Assembly: GCA_024399955.1 (NCBI GenBank)
Contig: JAKSNH010000001.1
Span: forward strand, 1-64,000
DNA length: 64,000 nucleotides
Origin: Paludibacteraceae bacterium
GTDB lineage: Bacteria > Bacteroidota > Bacteroidia > Bacteroidales > Paludibacteraceae
Reading direction: 5' to 3'
The notes beneath the pieces were generated by a model, which did no database searches, was not told the origin of the DNA, and saw only the letters and a program-made list of their open reading frames with translations. The position numbers and the translations under genes are program-made. Of the stretch, positions 51,372-60,937 are shown one piece after another. Each line of letters opens with the position of its first letter. Position 1 is the stretch's first letter.

Positions 51372-54300
51372 ATGCCGGTAGATGTTATGATTCGTCCGTT
51401 CACTAAGGAACTGGATTTTGAGAAAGCTCTTGTAGATTTACTTCCGCAACATGGTTGGGAGGCACCAGTCATTATGAATCCCACAGAGGAGGATTTAATC
51501 AAGAACTGGGCTGCCATCATCTTTAAAAACAACCGAGAAAGAGACCGACTCAGTGACTATCCTTTGACTGATAGCGAGATGCGACAAATCATAGCTAAAG
51601 TAGATGCGTTGAGCAGTCCATACGAGGTAAATAAATTCATACAGGGCGATGTCAATCACGATGCGTTATGTATTCGCCGCGATAATCCGAATGACTTACT
51701 GAATTGCGGCAAAGAGGTTTATCTTAGACTTTTTAATCCTCGTGAGATACACGCCGGTCTAAGTGACTACCAGATTGTACGCCAACCGCGTTTTGACACA
51801 GCCCATCCTCTTGCTTCCACGCGTAGAGGAGATGTAATGCTGCTTATCAATGGCATGCCACTGATTCATATCGAACTGAAGCGTTCAGGAGTGGATGTAA
51901 CTCAAGCAGTAAATCAAATTAAAAAATATACGCACGAAGGTGTATTTAGCAGAGGCATATTCTCATTGGTACAGATATTTGTAGCAATGACACCTGAGAA
52001 GACATTGTATTTTGCCAATCCGGGAAAGGAAGAAAATTTTGAGCCAAGTTTCTATTTTCATTGGGCAGACTTTAATAACAACGAAGTGTTTGACTGGAAA
52101 AAAGTGACTTCCGACTTGTTGTCTATTCCTATGGCTCATCAGATGGTGGGATACTATACAATAGCCGATGACAAAGACGAAACGCTGAAGGTGCTGCGCA
52201 GCTATCAATATTATGCAGTAAACAAAATCAGTGATCGTGTCCATAGTACCAATTGGGATGATCATGCACATAAAGGCGGTTTTATTTGGCACACAACAGG
52301 TTCGGGCAAAACCATGACCTCGTTTAAAGCTGCACAATTGATTGAGAAATCTGGCGATGCGGACAAAGTGGTGTTCCTTTTGGATAGAATAGAACTAAGC
52401 ACGCAATCGTTGGATGAGTATCGCGGTTTTGCAGGAGAAAATGATAGTGTACAAGACTCTGATAATACGGCAGACCTCGTTGCCAAATTGGAAAGTGACG
52501 ACAAGGACGACTGCCTGATAGTGACCTCCATACAAAAGATGAGTCGAATCAATAAAGCAAGTCATATACCGCAATCAACGCTTGACAAGATAGGTAGAAA
52601 GCGCGTAGTATTTATTGTGGACGAGTGTCATCGGGGCGTATATGGTGCTATGCTAATGAATATAAAAAGTACATTCCCAAGAGCGATATTATTCGGCTTT
52701 ACCGGCACACCCATTTTTGAAGAGAACGCCCATGGTGAACTGACTACAGAAGTGATTTTCGGTGACAACCTTCATAAATATACATTAGCCAATGGTATTC
52801 CAGACGGCAATGTGTTAGGTTTTGACCTATATAGGGAAGATACTTTCCAAGAAGCAGATATTCGCGAAGTATATGCCTTGCATGTGTTAGGAGTGCAAAC
52901 TGTAGAGGAAATAGTTAGTGAGGAACAAAAGCGTGTATATGATGAGATTATGCACGAGATGGATATTCTCAAAATAGAGAACGAAGTTAAGTCTCTCTAT
53001 ACAAGTGAGAAGCACCATCGCGCAGTTATGCAGAGCATTGTGGAAGAACGACCTATTCTTAGTCGCAATGGGAAATTCCACGCCATATTAGCCACCAAAT
53101 CCATTCCAGAAGCGATTGAATATTATGAACTATTCAAAGCCAATTATCCAGAATACAATATCGCTACCGTCTTCGATGATACAATAGATAATGAAGGACA
53201 TGCTGAATACAAAGAAGATGCCATATTGGAAATGCTAACGGATTATAATAGACGCTTTGGAACTGCTTTTCAACAATCTACCTATGCTAAGTACAAAAAA
53301 GATGTGGCTAAACGTCTGGCACATAAGAAACCCTATACGCATCTTGAGAAACAGAAACAATTAGACTTACTGATTGTCGTAACCCAAATGCTGACAGGAT
53401 ACGATTCCAAATGGGTTAATACGCTATATGTGGACAAAATAATGAAACATGTAGATATCATACAAGCTTTTTCGCGTACCAATCGTCTATTCGGACCGGA
53501 GAAGCCATTTGGTATCATTAAGTTCTTCACTCGTCCCAATCAAATGAAAAAGAACATAGATGATGCTCTGGTTCTATATGTGGATCAGCCTTTGTCTGTG
53601 TTTGTCGATAAATTGGAAAGCAATTTGGAGAACATCAATAAAGAGTTTCATATTATAGATCAACTCTTCACTGCTGAAGGAATAGAATATTATGCCACAC
53701 TTCCGCAGGCAGAAGCGTCTCGAAAGAAGTTTGCCAAAGAGTTTTGTCAAATGACCAAACACTTGGAGGCAGCAAAGATGCAAGGGTTTACATGGGAGCA
53801 AACGGAATATGAGTTCCGTCATACCAATGGTTGGGTAAAGTTGAAGATGGATTTTGATGAGCAAACCTATAATGTATTATTGCAACGTTATCGCGAACTC
53901 TTTGAGCATCGTGGCGGAGGTGATGGAGGTGATAATGATGTTTATGAATTAGAGCCTTATATAACAGAGACTGGTGAAGGAACAATTGATGCGGAATATA
54001 TCAATAGCAAATTCATTAAGTTTGTTAAGAATCTCTATACAGCAGGTCCCGGAAGCGACCTTGTCAAAATAGCCCTCAAAGAATTGCATAGCGCTTTTGC
54101 TTCTCTCAATCAACGGGATCAACGCACTGCAATGCTTATTATACACGATATTCAAAGTGGTGATTTGCGGTTGTGCGCCAATAAAACCATCTATGATTAT
54201 ATCAAGGATTATCAGAAACGGGAATGTGACCAACAAGTATATTCTCTTGCAGAGGCAACGGGATTAAGTCTTTCCAAACTGAAAAAGATAGTCGCTGCTG

Positions 54301-55166
54301 ATGTCAACGAGCAAAATATTGATGAGCAAGGACGTTTCACTGACTTAATGGACACGCTGGATAAAGACAAAGGTTTAGTGTTCCTAAAAAAGGTTACGGG
54401 CAGAGAAGTGGGGCGTATGTTTGTGTTATCGAAAATCAGTTCAATTATTCGCCGCTTCGTACTTGACCCGACAGAGCGTGACAAGATAATTTTTGCATAT
54501 CAGAACGAGGATGCTTTTCTTGATGTAAATATTCCGGAAGTACTGCCAGAACCTGAAAGTATTGAGGATACTCCAACAGAAAACAATGAGTTGTCTTTGG
54601 ATGAGATGAAAAGCAATATCCGTGAATTGGTTAAGCATGAACTTCGTAAAATTCCAAACTGGCCACTGACGGAAGATGTTATAAATGCTTTCTTGAAGAT
54701 TCAAACGATTGATACAATCTCCAATGTAGATGGTGTAAGTCTTGATATAGTAAAAGCCATAAAAGAGTTATTTGGTAAACGTACTGTTCAATTTATTGAC
54801 AAGCACGTCAATTCGGGCAACTTATCGGTAAAATTTGAGGTGTATCTAAAGAAACTCTATTATATGCTGCATGACCAAGAAATTCCTGCTCGGGAAGGGG
54901 AAGACCATGTCACATTATCTAATTGTATTTTTGCGTTCCCCTGCTTAAAGAGTTTAAGATATGGTACTTCTGAAACGGAACAAACTCTTTCTTCCTATTT
55001 GCAATTGATTCGAAACAATCGCAATACAGGCGATGGCAATGGTGCTCATGCTTCTTACCTACTCAACGAACAACAGTTAGATAACAACATCAAGGCATTT
55101 ATTACACTTTACATTTATGTTACGGGTATGTGCTATAATGAATTAAAAGAAAAATACGCTCTCTAA
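51372..55166 (+). CDS. hsdR: Type I restriction endonuclease (R subunit)
   Basis: A 1,264-residue HsdR: N-terminal PD-(D/E)xK nuclease (GDVMLLINGMPLIHIELKRS; Glu168, Lys170), then a superfamily 2 translocase. The translocase has Walker A TTGSGKT (Lys313), the DEAD-like DECH (417-420), GFTGTP and LTGYDSKWVNTLYVDK. It pumps DNA into the complex and cuts far from unmethylated sites. I start at ATG 51372; an earlier TTG at 51345 would overlap hsdS. The C-terminal part binds the M/S complex. It appears complete. Confidence 0.93.
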   Translation: MPVDVMIRPFTKELDFEKALVDLLPQHGWEAPVIMNPTEEDLIKNWAAIIFKNNRERDRLSDYPLTDSEMRQIIAKVDALSSPYEVNKFIQGDVNHDALCIRRDNPNDLLNCGKEVYLRLFNPREIHAGLSDYQIVRQPRFDTAHPLASTRRGDVMLLINGMPLIHIELKRSGVDVTQAVNQIKKYTHEGVFSRGIFSLVQIFVAMTPEKTLYFANPGKEENFEPSFYFHWADFNNNEVFDWKKVTSDLLSIPMAHQMVGYYTIADDKDETLKVLRSYQYYAVNKISDRVHSTNWDDHAHKGGFIWHTTGSGKTMTSFKAAQLIEKSGDADKVVFLLDRIELSTQSLDEYRGFAGENDSVQDSDNTADLVAKLESDDKDDCLIVTSIQKMSRINKASHIPQSTLDKIGRKRVVFIVDECHRGVYGAMLMNIKSTFPRAILFGFTGTPIFEENAHGELTTEVIFGDNLHKYTLANGIPDGNVLGFDLYREDTFQEADIREVYALHVLGVQTVEEIVSEEQKRVYDEIMHEMDILKIENEVKSLYTSEKHHRAVMQSIVEERPILSRNGKFHAILATKSIPEAIEYYELFKANYPEYNIATVFDDTIDNEGHAEYKEDAILEMLTDYNRRFGTAFQQSTYAKYKKDVAKRLAHKKPYTHLEKQKQLDLLIVVTQMLTGYDSKWVNTLYVDKIMKHVDIIQAFSRTNRLFGPEKPFGIIKFFTRPNQMKKNIDDALVLYVDQPLSVFVDKLESNLENINKEFHIIDQLFTAEGIEYYATLPQAEASRKKFAKEFCQMTKHLEAAKMQGFTWEQTEYEFRHTNGWVKLKMDFDEQTYNVLLQRYRELFEHRGGGDGGDNDVYELEPYITETGEGTIDAEYINSKFIKFVKNLYTAGPGSDLVKIALKELHSAFASLNQRDQRTAMLIIHDIQSGDLRLCANKTIYDYIKDYQKRECDQQVYSLAEATGLSLSKLKKIVAADVNEQNIDEQGRFTDLMDTLDKDKGLVFLKKVTGREVGRMFVLSKISSIIRRFVLDPTERDKIIFAYQNEDAFLDVNIPEVLPEPESIEDTPTENNELSLDEMKSNIRELVKHELRKIPNWPLTEDVINAFLKIQTIDTISNVDGVSLDIVKAIKELFGKRTVQFIDKHVNSGNLSVKFEVYLKKLYYMLHDQEIPAREGEDHVTLSNCIFAFPCLKSLRYGTSETEQTLSSYLQLIRNNRNTGDGNGAHASYLLNEQQLDNNIKAFITLYIYVTGMCYNELKEKYAL

Positions 55167-55181
55167 TTTATTTTTTGTTTC

Positions 55182-55217
55182 TATGCAGAAAGGTTGCACA
55201 GAAAAGCAATACTTTTG
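55182..55217 (+). promoter_or_regulatory. Palindromic operator and -7 box, copy 3
   Basis: TATGCA (55182-55187), 7 bases, TGCACA (55195-55200), 9 bases, TACTTTTG (55210-55217). It drives rmuC and the DUF3800 gene. Confidence 0.76.
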
Positions 55218-55244
55218 CAGTGTCAAATAAAAATTTGAATAATT

Positions 55245-56723
55245 ATGGAGATTTTAGTTTCTTTTATCGCCGGTGTTGTACTGGCTGCCATCGGAGCCTA
55301 TTTTATGCTCCGCAGTGTTAAATCATCATCTGCTTCTTCTATGGAGAAGGCATTAACGGATGCTGCTAAGCAAGCAGATGCCAATCAGAAAGCAGCAACA
55401 GCAAAGTTGCAGGCTGATTTGGAGAATGCTCGTCAAAACGCAGAACAAATGAGGTTGGATGCCCAAACACATGCTCAAGAGTTATTGGATGCTAAAGAGC
55501 AAGCGCACAAAGAGGCTACAGCAGCAATTGAGAAACGCCATAACGAGGCCGTGGCAGCTATTGAGAAACGTCATAACGAAGCTATGACTGCTATGGAACA
55601 ACGCCATTCGGAAGCGATTATTGCTGAGCGAAATCGCTTTAAAGAGACCTTGGATAAAGTGCAGGAGCAGGTAAAGAATGCCACGGGTGAAATTCTTAAG
55701 CAACAGCAAGAAGAACTCAAAAAAACAAATAAAGAGAGTGTGGAGAGACTCATTGCACCGCTCAATCAACAGATGGAGAGTATAAATAAACTCATGGTGG
55801 ATACTCGTTCTGCTAATGAGAAGAGCAATTCATCACTGGAGGGTACAATCAATCAAATGATACAACAAACCGAGAAGGTGGGACATCAAGCCGACAATTT
55901 GGCTGAAGCCATGAAGAACAAAGGTAAAGTGCATGGCGATTGGGGAGAGCAAGTATTGGATGACATTTTAGAAGGCAGCGGACTTCGTGAAGGCATTGAA
56001 TTCACCAAGCAAGAGGTAATCACAATTGGAAACAGAGAAAGTTACCGACCGGACTTCATTATCAACACACCCGAAGGTGGTCATATCATTGTGGATTCGA
56101 AAGTGTCGCTGACTGCTTATACCGATGCAATTGGAGCTGAGACCAAAGAAGAGTATGAGCAACTCGTCAAGAAAAATTACGATTCCGTATGGTCACATGT
56201 TACCGAACTGGCGAAAAAAGAGTATCCCAAATATGTACAGGGCGCGATGAACTATGTGATTATGTTCATGCCTAACGAAGGCGCCTATGTGATGGCTATG
56301 AACTACAACCGTGCGTTAGCACAGGAAGCGTATCGTAAGGGAATCATTATTCTCAACCCAACCAATTTGATGCTCACCCTCAATCTGGTGCTACAATCTT
56401 GGAATGGGACAAGGCAACAGGATAACTGCAAAAAGATACTTGAAGAAGCCAACGGCATGTACGACAAAGTAATCGGTTTAGTTGATACCAGTGTAACACT
56501 TTCTAATCAAATCGCAACAGTTACTGGAACATGCAAAAAACTCACGGATCAACTCAATGAAGGGAAGGGGAACCTGCTAAAAAGAGTAGATAAACTTCGT
56601 TCTATGGGCATTACTAGCACCAAGCAACCAAAAGTTCGAAAATTTGCGAAAACAGACCCCGATGCCATTGATCTTGCAGAACAGGATGATGAACTTATAG
56701 ATCACACATTAGAGAACGAGTAA
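55245..56723 (+). CDS. rmuC: DNA recombination protein RmuC
   Basis: A 492-residue RmuC homologue. An N-terminal membrane helix (residues 2-20) is followed by a long Ala/Glu-rich coiled coil to about 215 and the RmuC core: VHGDWGEQVLDDILEGSGLR, YRPDFIINTPEGGHIIVDSK (nuclease-like Asp and Lys), VMFMPNEGAYVMAM, and NPTNLMLTLNLVLQSW. RmuC limits DNA inversions and rearrangements in E. coli. It often lies beside type I restriction genes in Bacteroidales. Being under the same palindrome as hsdM suggests joint production. Confidence 0.93.
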   Translation: MEILVSFIAGVVLAAIGAYFMLRSVKSSSASSMEKALTDAAKQADANQKAATAKLQADLENARQNAEQMRLDAQTHAQELLDAKEQAHKEATAAIEKRHNEAVAAIEKRHNEAMTAMEQRHSEAIIAERNRFKETLDKVQEQVKNATGEILKQQQEELKKTNKESVERLIAPLNQQMESINKLMVDTRSANEKSNSSLEGTINQMIQQTEKVGHQADNLAEAMKNKGKVHGDWGEQVLDDILEGSGLREGIEFTKQEVITIGNRESYRPDFIINTPEGGHIIVDSKVSLTAYTDAIGAETKEEYEQLVKKNYDSVWSHVTELAKKEYPKYVQGAMNYVIMFMPNEGAYVMAMNYNRALAQEAYRKGIIILNPTNLMLTLNLVLQSWNGTRQQDNCKKILEEANGMYDKVIGLVDTSVTLSNQIATVTGTCKKLTDQLNEGKGNLLKRVDKLRSMGITSTKQPKVRKFAKTDPDAIDLAEQDDELIDHTLENE

Positions 56724-56736
56724 TGATGACTTTCGT

Positions 56737-57927
56737 ATGAGTAGGAAACTTGCTTATATAGACGAATTTGGAGCGTTCGGTTTTGAGTTTGAGAAGCCGG
56801 GCGTTTCATCACATTTCATTATTTGCGCAATCATTATAGATGAGACCCAAGTTTCAGATTTGGAAGAACAACTTTTGCAAATACAGAACAAATATTTTCA
56901 AGGAAGCGAGATTAAATCTTCAAAAGTTGGTGCAAATCATATTAGAAGGCAACAAGTTTTGACATCAATCATAGAATTGGACTTCCATGCGTATTTATTT
57001 GTTGTTGATAAACGAGAAATATATAAAAATTGTGGTCTCCGATATAAATGGTCTTTTTACAAATTTCTTAATGAGTGTGTATATCAAGAACTGAGAGTCA
57101 ATTTTCGAGAATTGACAATTATTGCTGACGAAATGGGTGGTGATGAATATAAAAAAAGTTTTTATGAATATACTAAGGGGAAACAAAAGATAACAAGGAC
57201 ATTATTCGGGGAAGAAGTAGGAGAATCTGACATCCTATTGGTAAATAGTAAGAATAGTATCATAAATCAGTTAGCAGACTTTATTGCGGGTTCTGTAGCA
57301 TACTCTTTTGATGTAAACAAAGCGATATTAGCAGAAGGTCGTAGGTATGATAAAATATTAGCATCCAAGATTAATCGAATCAAATTATTTCCTGAAACAA
57401 TAGACTCTTTTTCTGTGGAAACAAGTACAGCTGCAACGGACTATGACCCAGAGATTGCTGAGACTTGTTTCCGAAAAGCAAGATTTTTCATTATGCAGAA
57501 TAAGGATGCTGATTCGGATGATATAAAAAGACAACTTATAGTATTGGATTATTTGTTGTTCCGATTTATGAATAATTCAAAAAGAAAATATATTCCAACT
57601 TCCGAATTATTATCTCAGTTGGAATATGCTGGCTACGAAAGAATGTCAATACAATCTTTCCGAAATAAAGTAATCGCTCCTCTTCGAGATTCTGAAGTGA
57701 TTATATCAAGTTGTAAAAATGGGTATAAAATACCTTCAACTGAAGAGGAATTATGTAATTTTATTAATCACGGAAAAACCATTATTATGCCGATGCTCTC
57801 AAGATTAAAAAAATGCAATGATGTCATTTCAATGGGGACAAATGGTCGTGTCCGCCTTTTTGAAAAAGCAGAATATAGCAATCTTCGCGACCTAATAGCA
57901 GAAGATACTCATCCCGAAACTCCATGA
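56737..57927 (+). CDS. DUF3800 protein with a C-terminal extension
   Basis: A 396-residue protein. The first 220 residues match the DUF3800 group, thought to have an RNase H-like nuclease fold: AYIDEFGAFGF, ELTIIADEMGG and INQLADFIAGSVAYSF with conserved acidic residues. The rest (225-396) is an extra helical domain with a winged-helix-like segment (SFRNKVIAPLRDSEVIISSC). It follows rmuC by 13 bases in the same operon. DUF3800 proteins are common in defence islands; no activity is established for this subtype. Confidence 0.82.
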   Translation: MSRKLAYIDEFGAFGFEFEKPGVSSHFIICAIIIDETQVSDLEEQLLQIQNKYFQGSEIKSSKVGANHIRRQQVLTSIIELDFHAYLFVVDKREIYKNCGLRYKWSFYKFLNECVYQELRVNFRELTIIADEMGGDEYKKSFYEYTKGKQKITRTLFGEEVGESDILLVNSKNSIINQLADFIAGSVAYSFDVNKAILAEGRRYDKILASKINRIKLFPETIDSFSVETSTAATDYDPEIAETCFRKARFFIMQNKDADSDDIKRQLIVLDYLLFRFMNNSKRKYIPTSELLSQLEYAGYERMSIQSFRNKVIAPLRDSEVIISSCKNGYKIPSTEEELCNFINHGKTIIMPMLSRLKKCNDVISMGTNGRVRLFEKAEYSNLRDLIAEDTHPETP

Positions 57928-57999
57928 TGAATAGGCGTTGGTATCTATTTAGTCATTCTTTTATTGTCAAAATATTTACTTTGCTTGAGCCCGTTTTTA

Positions 58000-58022
58000 T
58001 GCAGATCCTTATATTAATTTTG
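58000..58022 (+). promoter_or_regulatory. Half-site operator and -7 box, copy 6 (degenerate)
   Basis: TGCAGA (58000-58005), 9 bases, TAATTTTG (58015-58022): the right half-site and its spacing match the other copies. A poor left half (TGAGCC) is 8 rather than 7 bases away. It drives the ASCH gene. Confidence 0.45.
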
Positions 58023-58047
58023 CAACAAATTTTAAAAATTCAAACAT

Positions 58048-58935
58048 ATGATGTACTTAATTCCTATTGATCTTGGTTTATTCCAAAACGATGAATGCAT
58101 TTTTGATGCAATGCTCAACTATGAAATCTCAGGAAAGCGAGTTCGTGAAATCGAAAAATTTATCTTAGATGGTCATTTTACTGGTGAAATAGTAGATATG
58201 CCTAGTAAAATCTATGATGACATTTATAGTCAAGCAGAAGAAGTAGCATACTCAATAGTAAAAAAAGAGAAGATAGATGATTCTAAAGGATTAGAATTTC
58301 GGTTCACTTGGGTATTACCCGTGGGCATTTTAGCACTGTTTTCTCAAGAAACTTTGGCTCAAATCGATATGACTTCAATCTTTGAGTACTACGAGGTTAA
58401 AAATATTGATGAACTTTTTAGTTTAGAAGATTATATGCCAATTAAACAGGAACCGCGTAAGCCCCAAGAAGGTATGTTTATGAAAACTTTAGCAATCCGA
58501 CAACCATGGGCATCTTTAATTGCAATGGGAATTAAGGACATTGAATGTCGGGATGCTATGCCTACTAAATGTAGAAAAATTTTCATTGCTGCAAGTGGGA
58601 CGATGGTAAGATGGGATGAACTGCCAGATTATGTGCAAACTCTAATTTTAGACTTAGAGAAGTTGGGTAAAATGCCAGCATATAAAAATTGGCCAACAAA
58701 GTGTATCGTTGGTCATGCTGACATTGTTAAGGTAGGTTTTGAACCGGTTGAATCCATTTGGGGAAGAGATTGGGATGGCATGAAATACACATTTAATAAT
58801 GCTCAGGTTTTGGATGAACCATTATATGGATTGAATAAGGCAACACCTTACTTCTATAATGTAGATGGCTATGATGAAAAGCATTTACCATCATCTCATA
58901 AATTTGATTTATCTGGTATAAAATTACCAAAATAA
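58048..58935 (+). CDS. ASCH-domain protein
   Basis: A 295-residue protein. Residues about 1-130 form an acidic, unassigned domain. From about 148 on is an ASCH domain: FMKTLAIRQPWASLIAMGIK, DIECRD, KCRKIFIAASG and CIVGHADIVKV with the buried histidine and acidic residues. ASCH domains have a PUA-like fold and bind RNA or modified bases; some cleave modified cytidines or RNA. The gene has its own promoter and a strong terminator. A modified-nucleotide role in the restriction island is plausible but unproven. Confidence 0.82.
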   Translation: MMYLIPIDLGLFQNDECIFDAMLNYEISGKRVREIEKFILDGHFTGEIVDMPSKIYDDIYSQAEEVAYSIVKKEKIDDSKGLEFRFTWVLPVGILALFSQETLAQIDMTSIFEYYEVKNIDELFSLEDYMPIKQEPRKPQEGMFMKTLAIRQPWASLIAMGIKDIECRDAMPTKCRKIFIAASGTMVRWDELPDYVQTLILDLEKLGKMPAYKNWPTKCIVGHADIVKVGFEPVESIWGRDWDGMKYTFNNAQVLDEPLYGLNKATPYFYNVDGYDEKHLPSSHKFDLSGIKLPK

Positions 58936-58948
58936 TACTCATAGAAAG

Positions 58949-58978
58949 GTGCATTTCGCAAAAAAATGCACTTTTTTT
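58949..58978 (+). terminator. Rho-independent terminator
   Basis: GTGCATTT (58949-58956) pairs perfectly with AAATGCAC (58964-58971), followed by seven T. The stem happens to contain the GTGCA/TGCAC halves of the island's operator, but spacing differs and no -7 box follows at the usual distance. Confidence 0.85.
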
Positions 58979-58993
58979 GAAAATCGTTTTACT

Positions 58994-59029
58994 TGCGCCC
59001 ACTTCTTGCACAAGCCGTGTATATCTTTG
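58994..59029 (+). promoter_or_regulatory. Palindromic operator and -7 box, copy 4
   Basis: TGCGCC (58994-58999), 7 bases, TGCACA (59007-59012), 9 bases, TATCTTTG (59022-59029). The left half is degenerate (4 of 6), the right half and the spacing exact. It drives the DUF2779 gene and the two genes after it. Confidence 0.68.
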
Positions 59030-59105
59030 CAGCGTGATTCGAAAAAGTCGGGTCAAAATTAATGTTTAACTAGTGTTCTTCGGAACCATTTAAATTTTTA
59101 TTATT

Positions 59106-60632
59106 ATGAAGACAAATGTAGGTCTTAGTAAATCAAAGTATGTGGCATTTTGTCAATGTCCCAAATTGTTGTGGCTCAGTCAAAACAAGCAAGAAGAAAG
59201 TACACCAGATGCTCAAGCAGAAACGCGCTTAGAAAATGGGCGCAAGGTAGGAGAACTTGCACGTACTTATTTTCCAAAAACTGTTAATGCTACGGTTTAT
59301 AATTTAGATGGTACTCCTAATGTATCTGCTATGTTAGAGCGCACGCATGACTTAATGAATGCAGGTACGGAGGTTATTGCTGAAGCGGCATTTTCCTATG
59401 ATGGCAATTATTGCGCTGTTGATTTGTTGCGTCGCTCTCAAAATGGATGGATTATTTACGAAGTTAAAAGTACCACAGCCGATTCGTCAGAAGATAAGTC
59501 AGAGGATGCACGTAATGAACAAATACATGCCATCGATATTGCATATCAACGTTGGGTATTGGAAAAATGTGGTGTTAATGTAGTTGGCACTCACTTGCTG
59601 GCATTAGACAAAACCTATCGCATGGGAGAAACTTTGGACGTGCAAGGATTATTTGCTGATTTGGATTATACAGAACCAGTTGAACAATATTATCCTGATG
59701 TAGAGAGTGGGGTTACATCTGCCCAACGCATTTTGCAGGGAGACGAACCGCTTATTGTCGCACCAACAGATAATTGCAGCAAGGGTTGCGCATTTTGGAA
59801 ATATTGCACCAAACATTTAGCAGAGAAAAATCCGTTCTCAATTATGGGCATGCAATTCCGTAGTGCGCGTAAGTTTTATGAAGAAGGTTATGAGACTTTT
59901 GAACAATTGCGTACTGCTCCAAAATTGAACCCAAACTATCTCAAAGTAATTGAAGCAGAGTTGGACGATGTGGAGTTTGTTGAGGAAGAAGAGATTCGTG
60001 CTTTTCTTGACACAATAAGTTATCCGCTTTACCACCTTGACTTTGAAACTATGCAACCGGCTATTCCTGAATTTACTGGAACTAAACCTTATCAGCAGAT
60101 TCCGTTCCAATACTCGTTGCATATCCAGTATGAACCTTGTGGTCCTGTAGAGCACAAAGAGTTCTTGGCCGTGAGCGGCACTAATCCGTTGCGCGATATT
60201 GCCGAGGCGCTTGTTCGTGACATCCCTATGGGGGCTTGCTCACTTGCATATAATAAAGCATTTGAGCAAACTCGTCTCAAAGAATTGGCTGCAATGTTTC
60301 CTGACCTTAGCGAACATTTACTTGATATTCGCGATGGTATGGTAGATTTGGACATTCCGTTCCGTCAGAAAAACTACTACGTCAAAGCCATGCAAGGCTC
60401 ATATTCTATTAAATATGTGTTACCGGCATTATTCCCGAATGACCCAGAATTGGACTATCATGCTTTGGAAGATGTGCATAATGGCGGTGAGGCAATGACT
60501 ATCTTCCCGAAAATACAACACATGGCTCCCAAAGAGCAACAACGTGTACGTGCCAATCTGCTCAAGTATTGTGGCTTAGACACATATGCTATGGTAAAAG
60601 TATTAGGAAAACTTTATGAAGTAACAAAGTAA
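59106..60632 (+). CDS. DUF2779 protein: Cas4-like nuclease plus exonuclease-like domain
   Basis: A 508-residue protein. The N-terminal 235 residues look like a Cas4/RecB-type PD-(D/E)xK nuclease with an iron-sulfur cluster: CQCPKLLWLSQ at residue 16, ALDL-type sheet GWIIYEVKSTT (Glu and Lys), and NCSKGCAFWKYC near residue 220 giving the further cysteines. The second half carries the DUF2779 core with an RNase H-like signature YHLDFETMQPAIPEF and a later CGLDTYAMVKVL. So it may hold two nuclease sites. Function in vivo is unknown. One base separates it from the next gene. Confidence 0.85.
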   Translation: MKTNVGLSKSKYVAFCQCPKLLWLSQNKQEESTPDAQAETRLENGRKVGELARTYFPKTVNATVYNLDGTPNVSAMLERTHDLMNAGTEVIAEAAFSYDGNYCAVDLLRRSQNGWIIYEVKSTTADSSEDKSEDARNEQIHAIDIAYQRWVLEKCGVNVVGTHLLALDKTYRMGETLDVQGLFADLDYTEPVEQYYPDVESGVTSAQRILQGDEPLIVAPTDNCSKGCAFWKYCTKHLAEKNPFSIMGMQFRSARKFYEEGYETFEQLRTAPKLNPNYLKVIEAELDDVEFVEEEEIRAFLDTISYPLYHLDFETMQPAIPEFTGTKPYQQIPFQYSLHIQYEPCGPVEHKEFLAVSGTNPLRDIAEALVRDIPMGACSLAYNKAFEQTRLKELAAMFPDLSEHLLDIRDGMVDLDIPFRQKNYYVKAMQGSYSIKYVLPALFPNDPELDYHALEDVHNGGEAMTIFPKIQHMAPKEQQRVRANLLKYCGLDTYAMVKVLGKLYEVTK

Positions 60633-60633
60633 T

Positions 60634-60930
60634 ATGGTACACGCACCTTATACATACAAAGAGGCTTTTGCTCGATTAGATAGGAACCTCAAAAAGGATG
60701 AAAAATTGTCAATAGCGACAATGAGTAGTGAATTGTCGGAGTTACATATGGGATTAGGAATGTGGATTCGTAATCATTGGATATACGGACACCCTGAATT
60801 TCTTCAAAATGAACATCCAAAAACAGATACCGATTTTACCATTCTATTTATGCCGGATAGAATGTCCGAAGAGTTGCTGCGTCAATATCGTCGGCATTTA
60901 AGAACAAGATACAAAATAACATCTAAATAA
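60634..60930 (+). CDS. DUF6794-like small protein
   Basis: A 98-residue protein matching the DUF6794 pattern: EAFARLDRNL...ELHMGLGMWIRNHW, then FMPDRMSEELLRQYRRHLRT. Members are small proteins of unknown function, often near defence or toxin genes. It is within the DUF2779 operon and 7 bases before the second WYL-like gene. Confidence 0.7.
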   Translation: MVHAPYTYKEAFARLDRNLKKDEKLSIATMSSELSELHMGLGMWIRNHWIYGHPEFLQNEHPKTDTDFTILFMPDRMSEELLRQYRRHLRTRYKITSK

Positions 60931-60937
60931 CAAGAAT

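Noticed and set aside
58949..58971. Additional copy of the GTGCA/TGCAC operator
   Set aside because: The halves form a perfect terminator hairpin with a T-run, the spacing differs and no -7 box follows at 9 bases.
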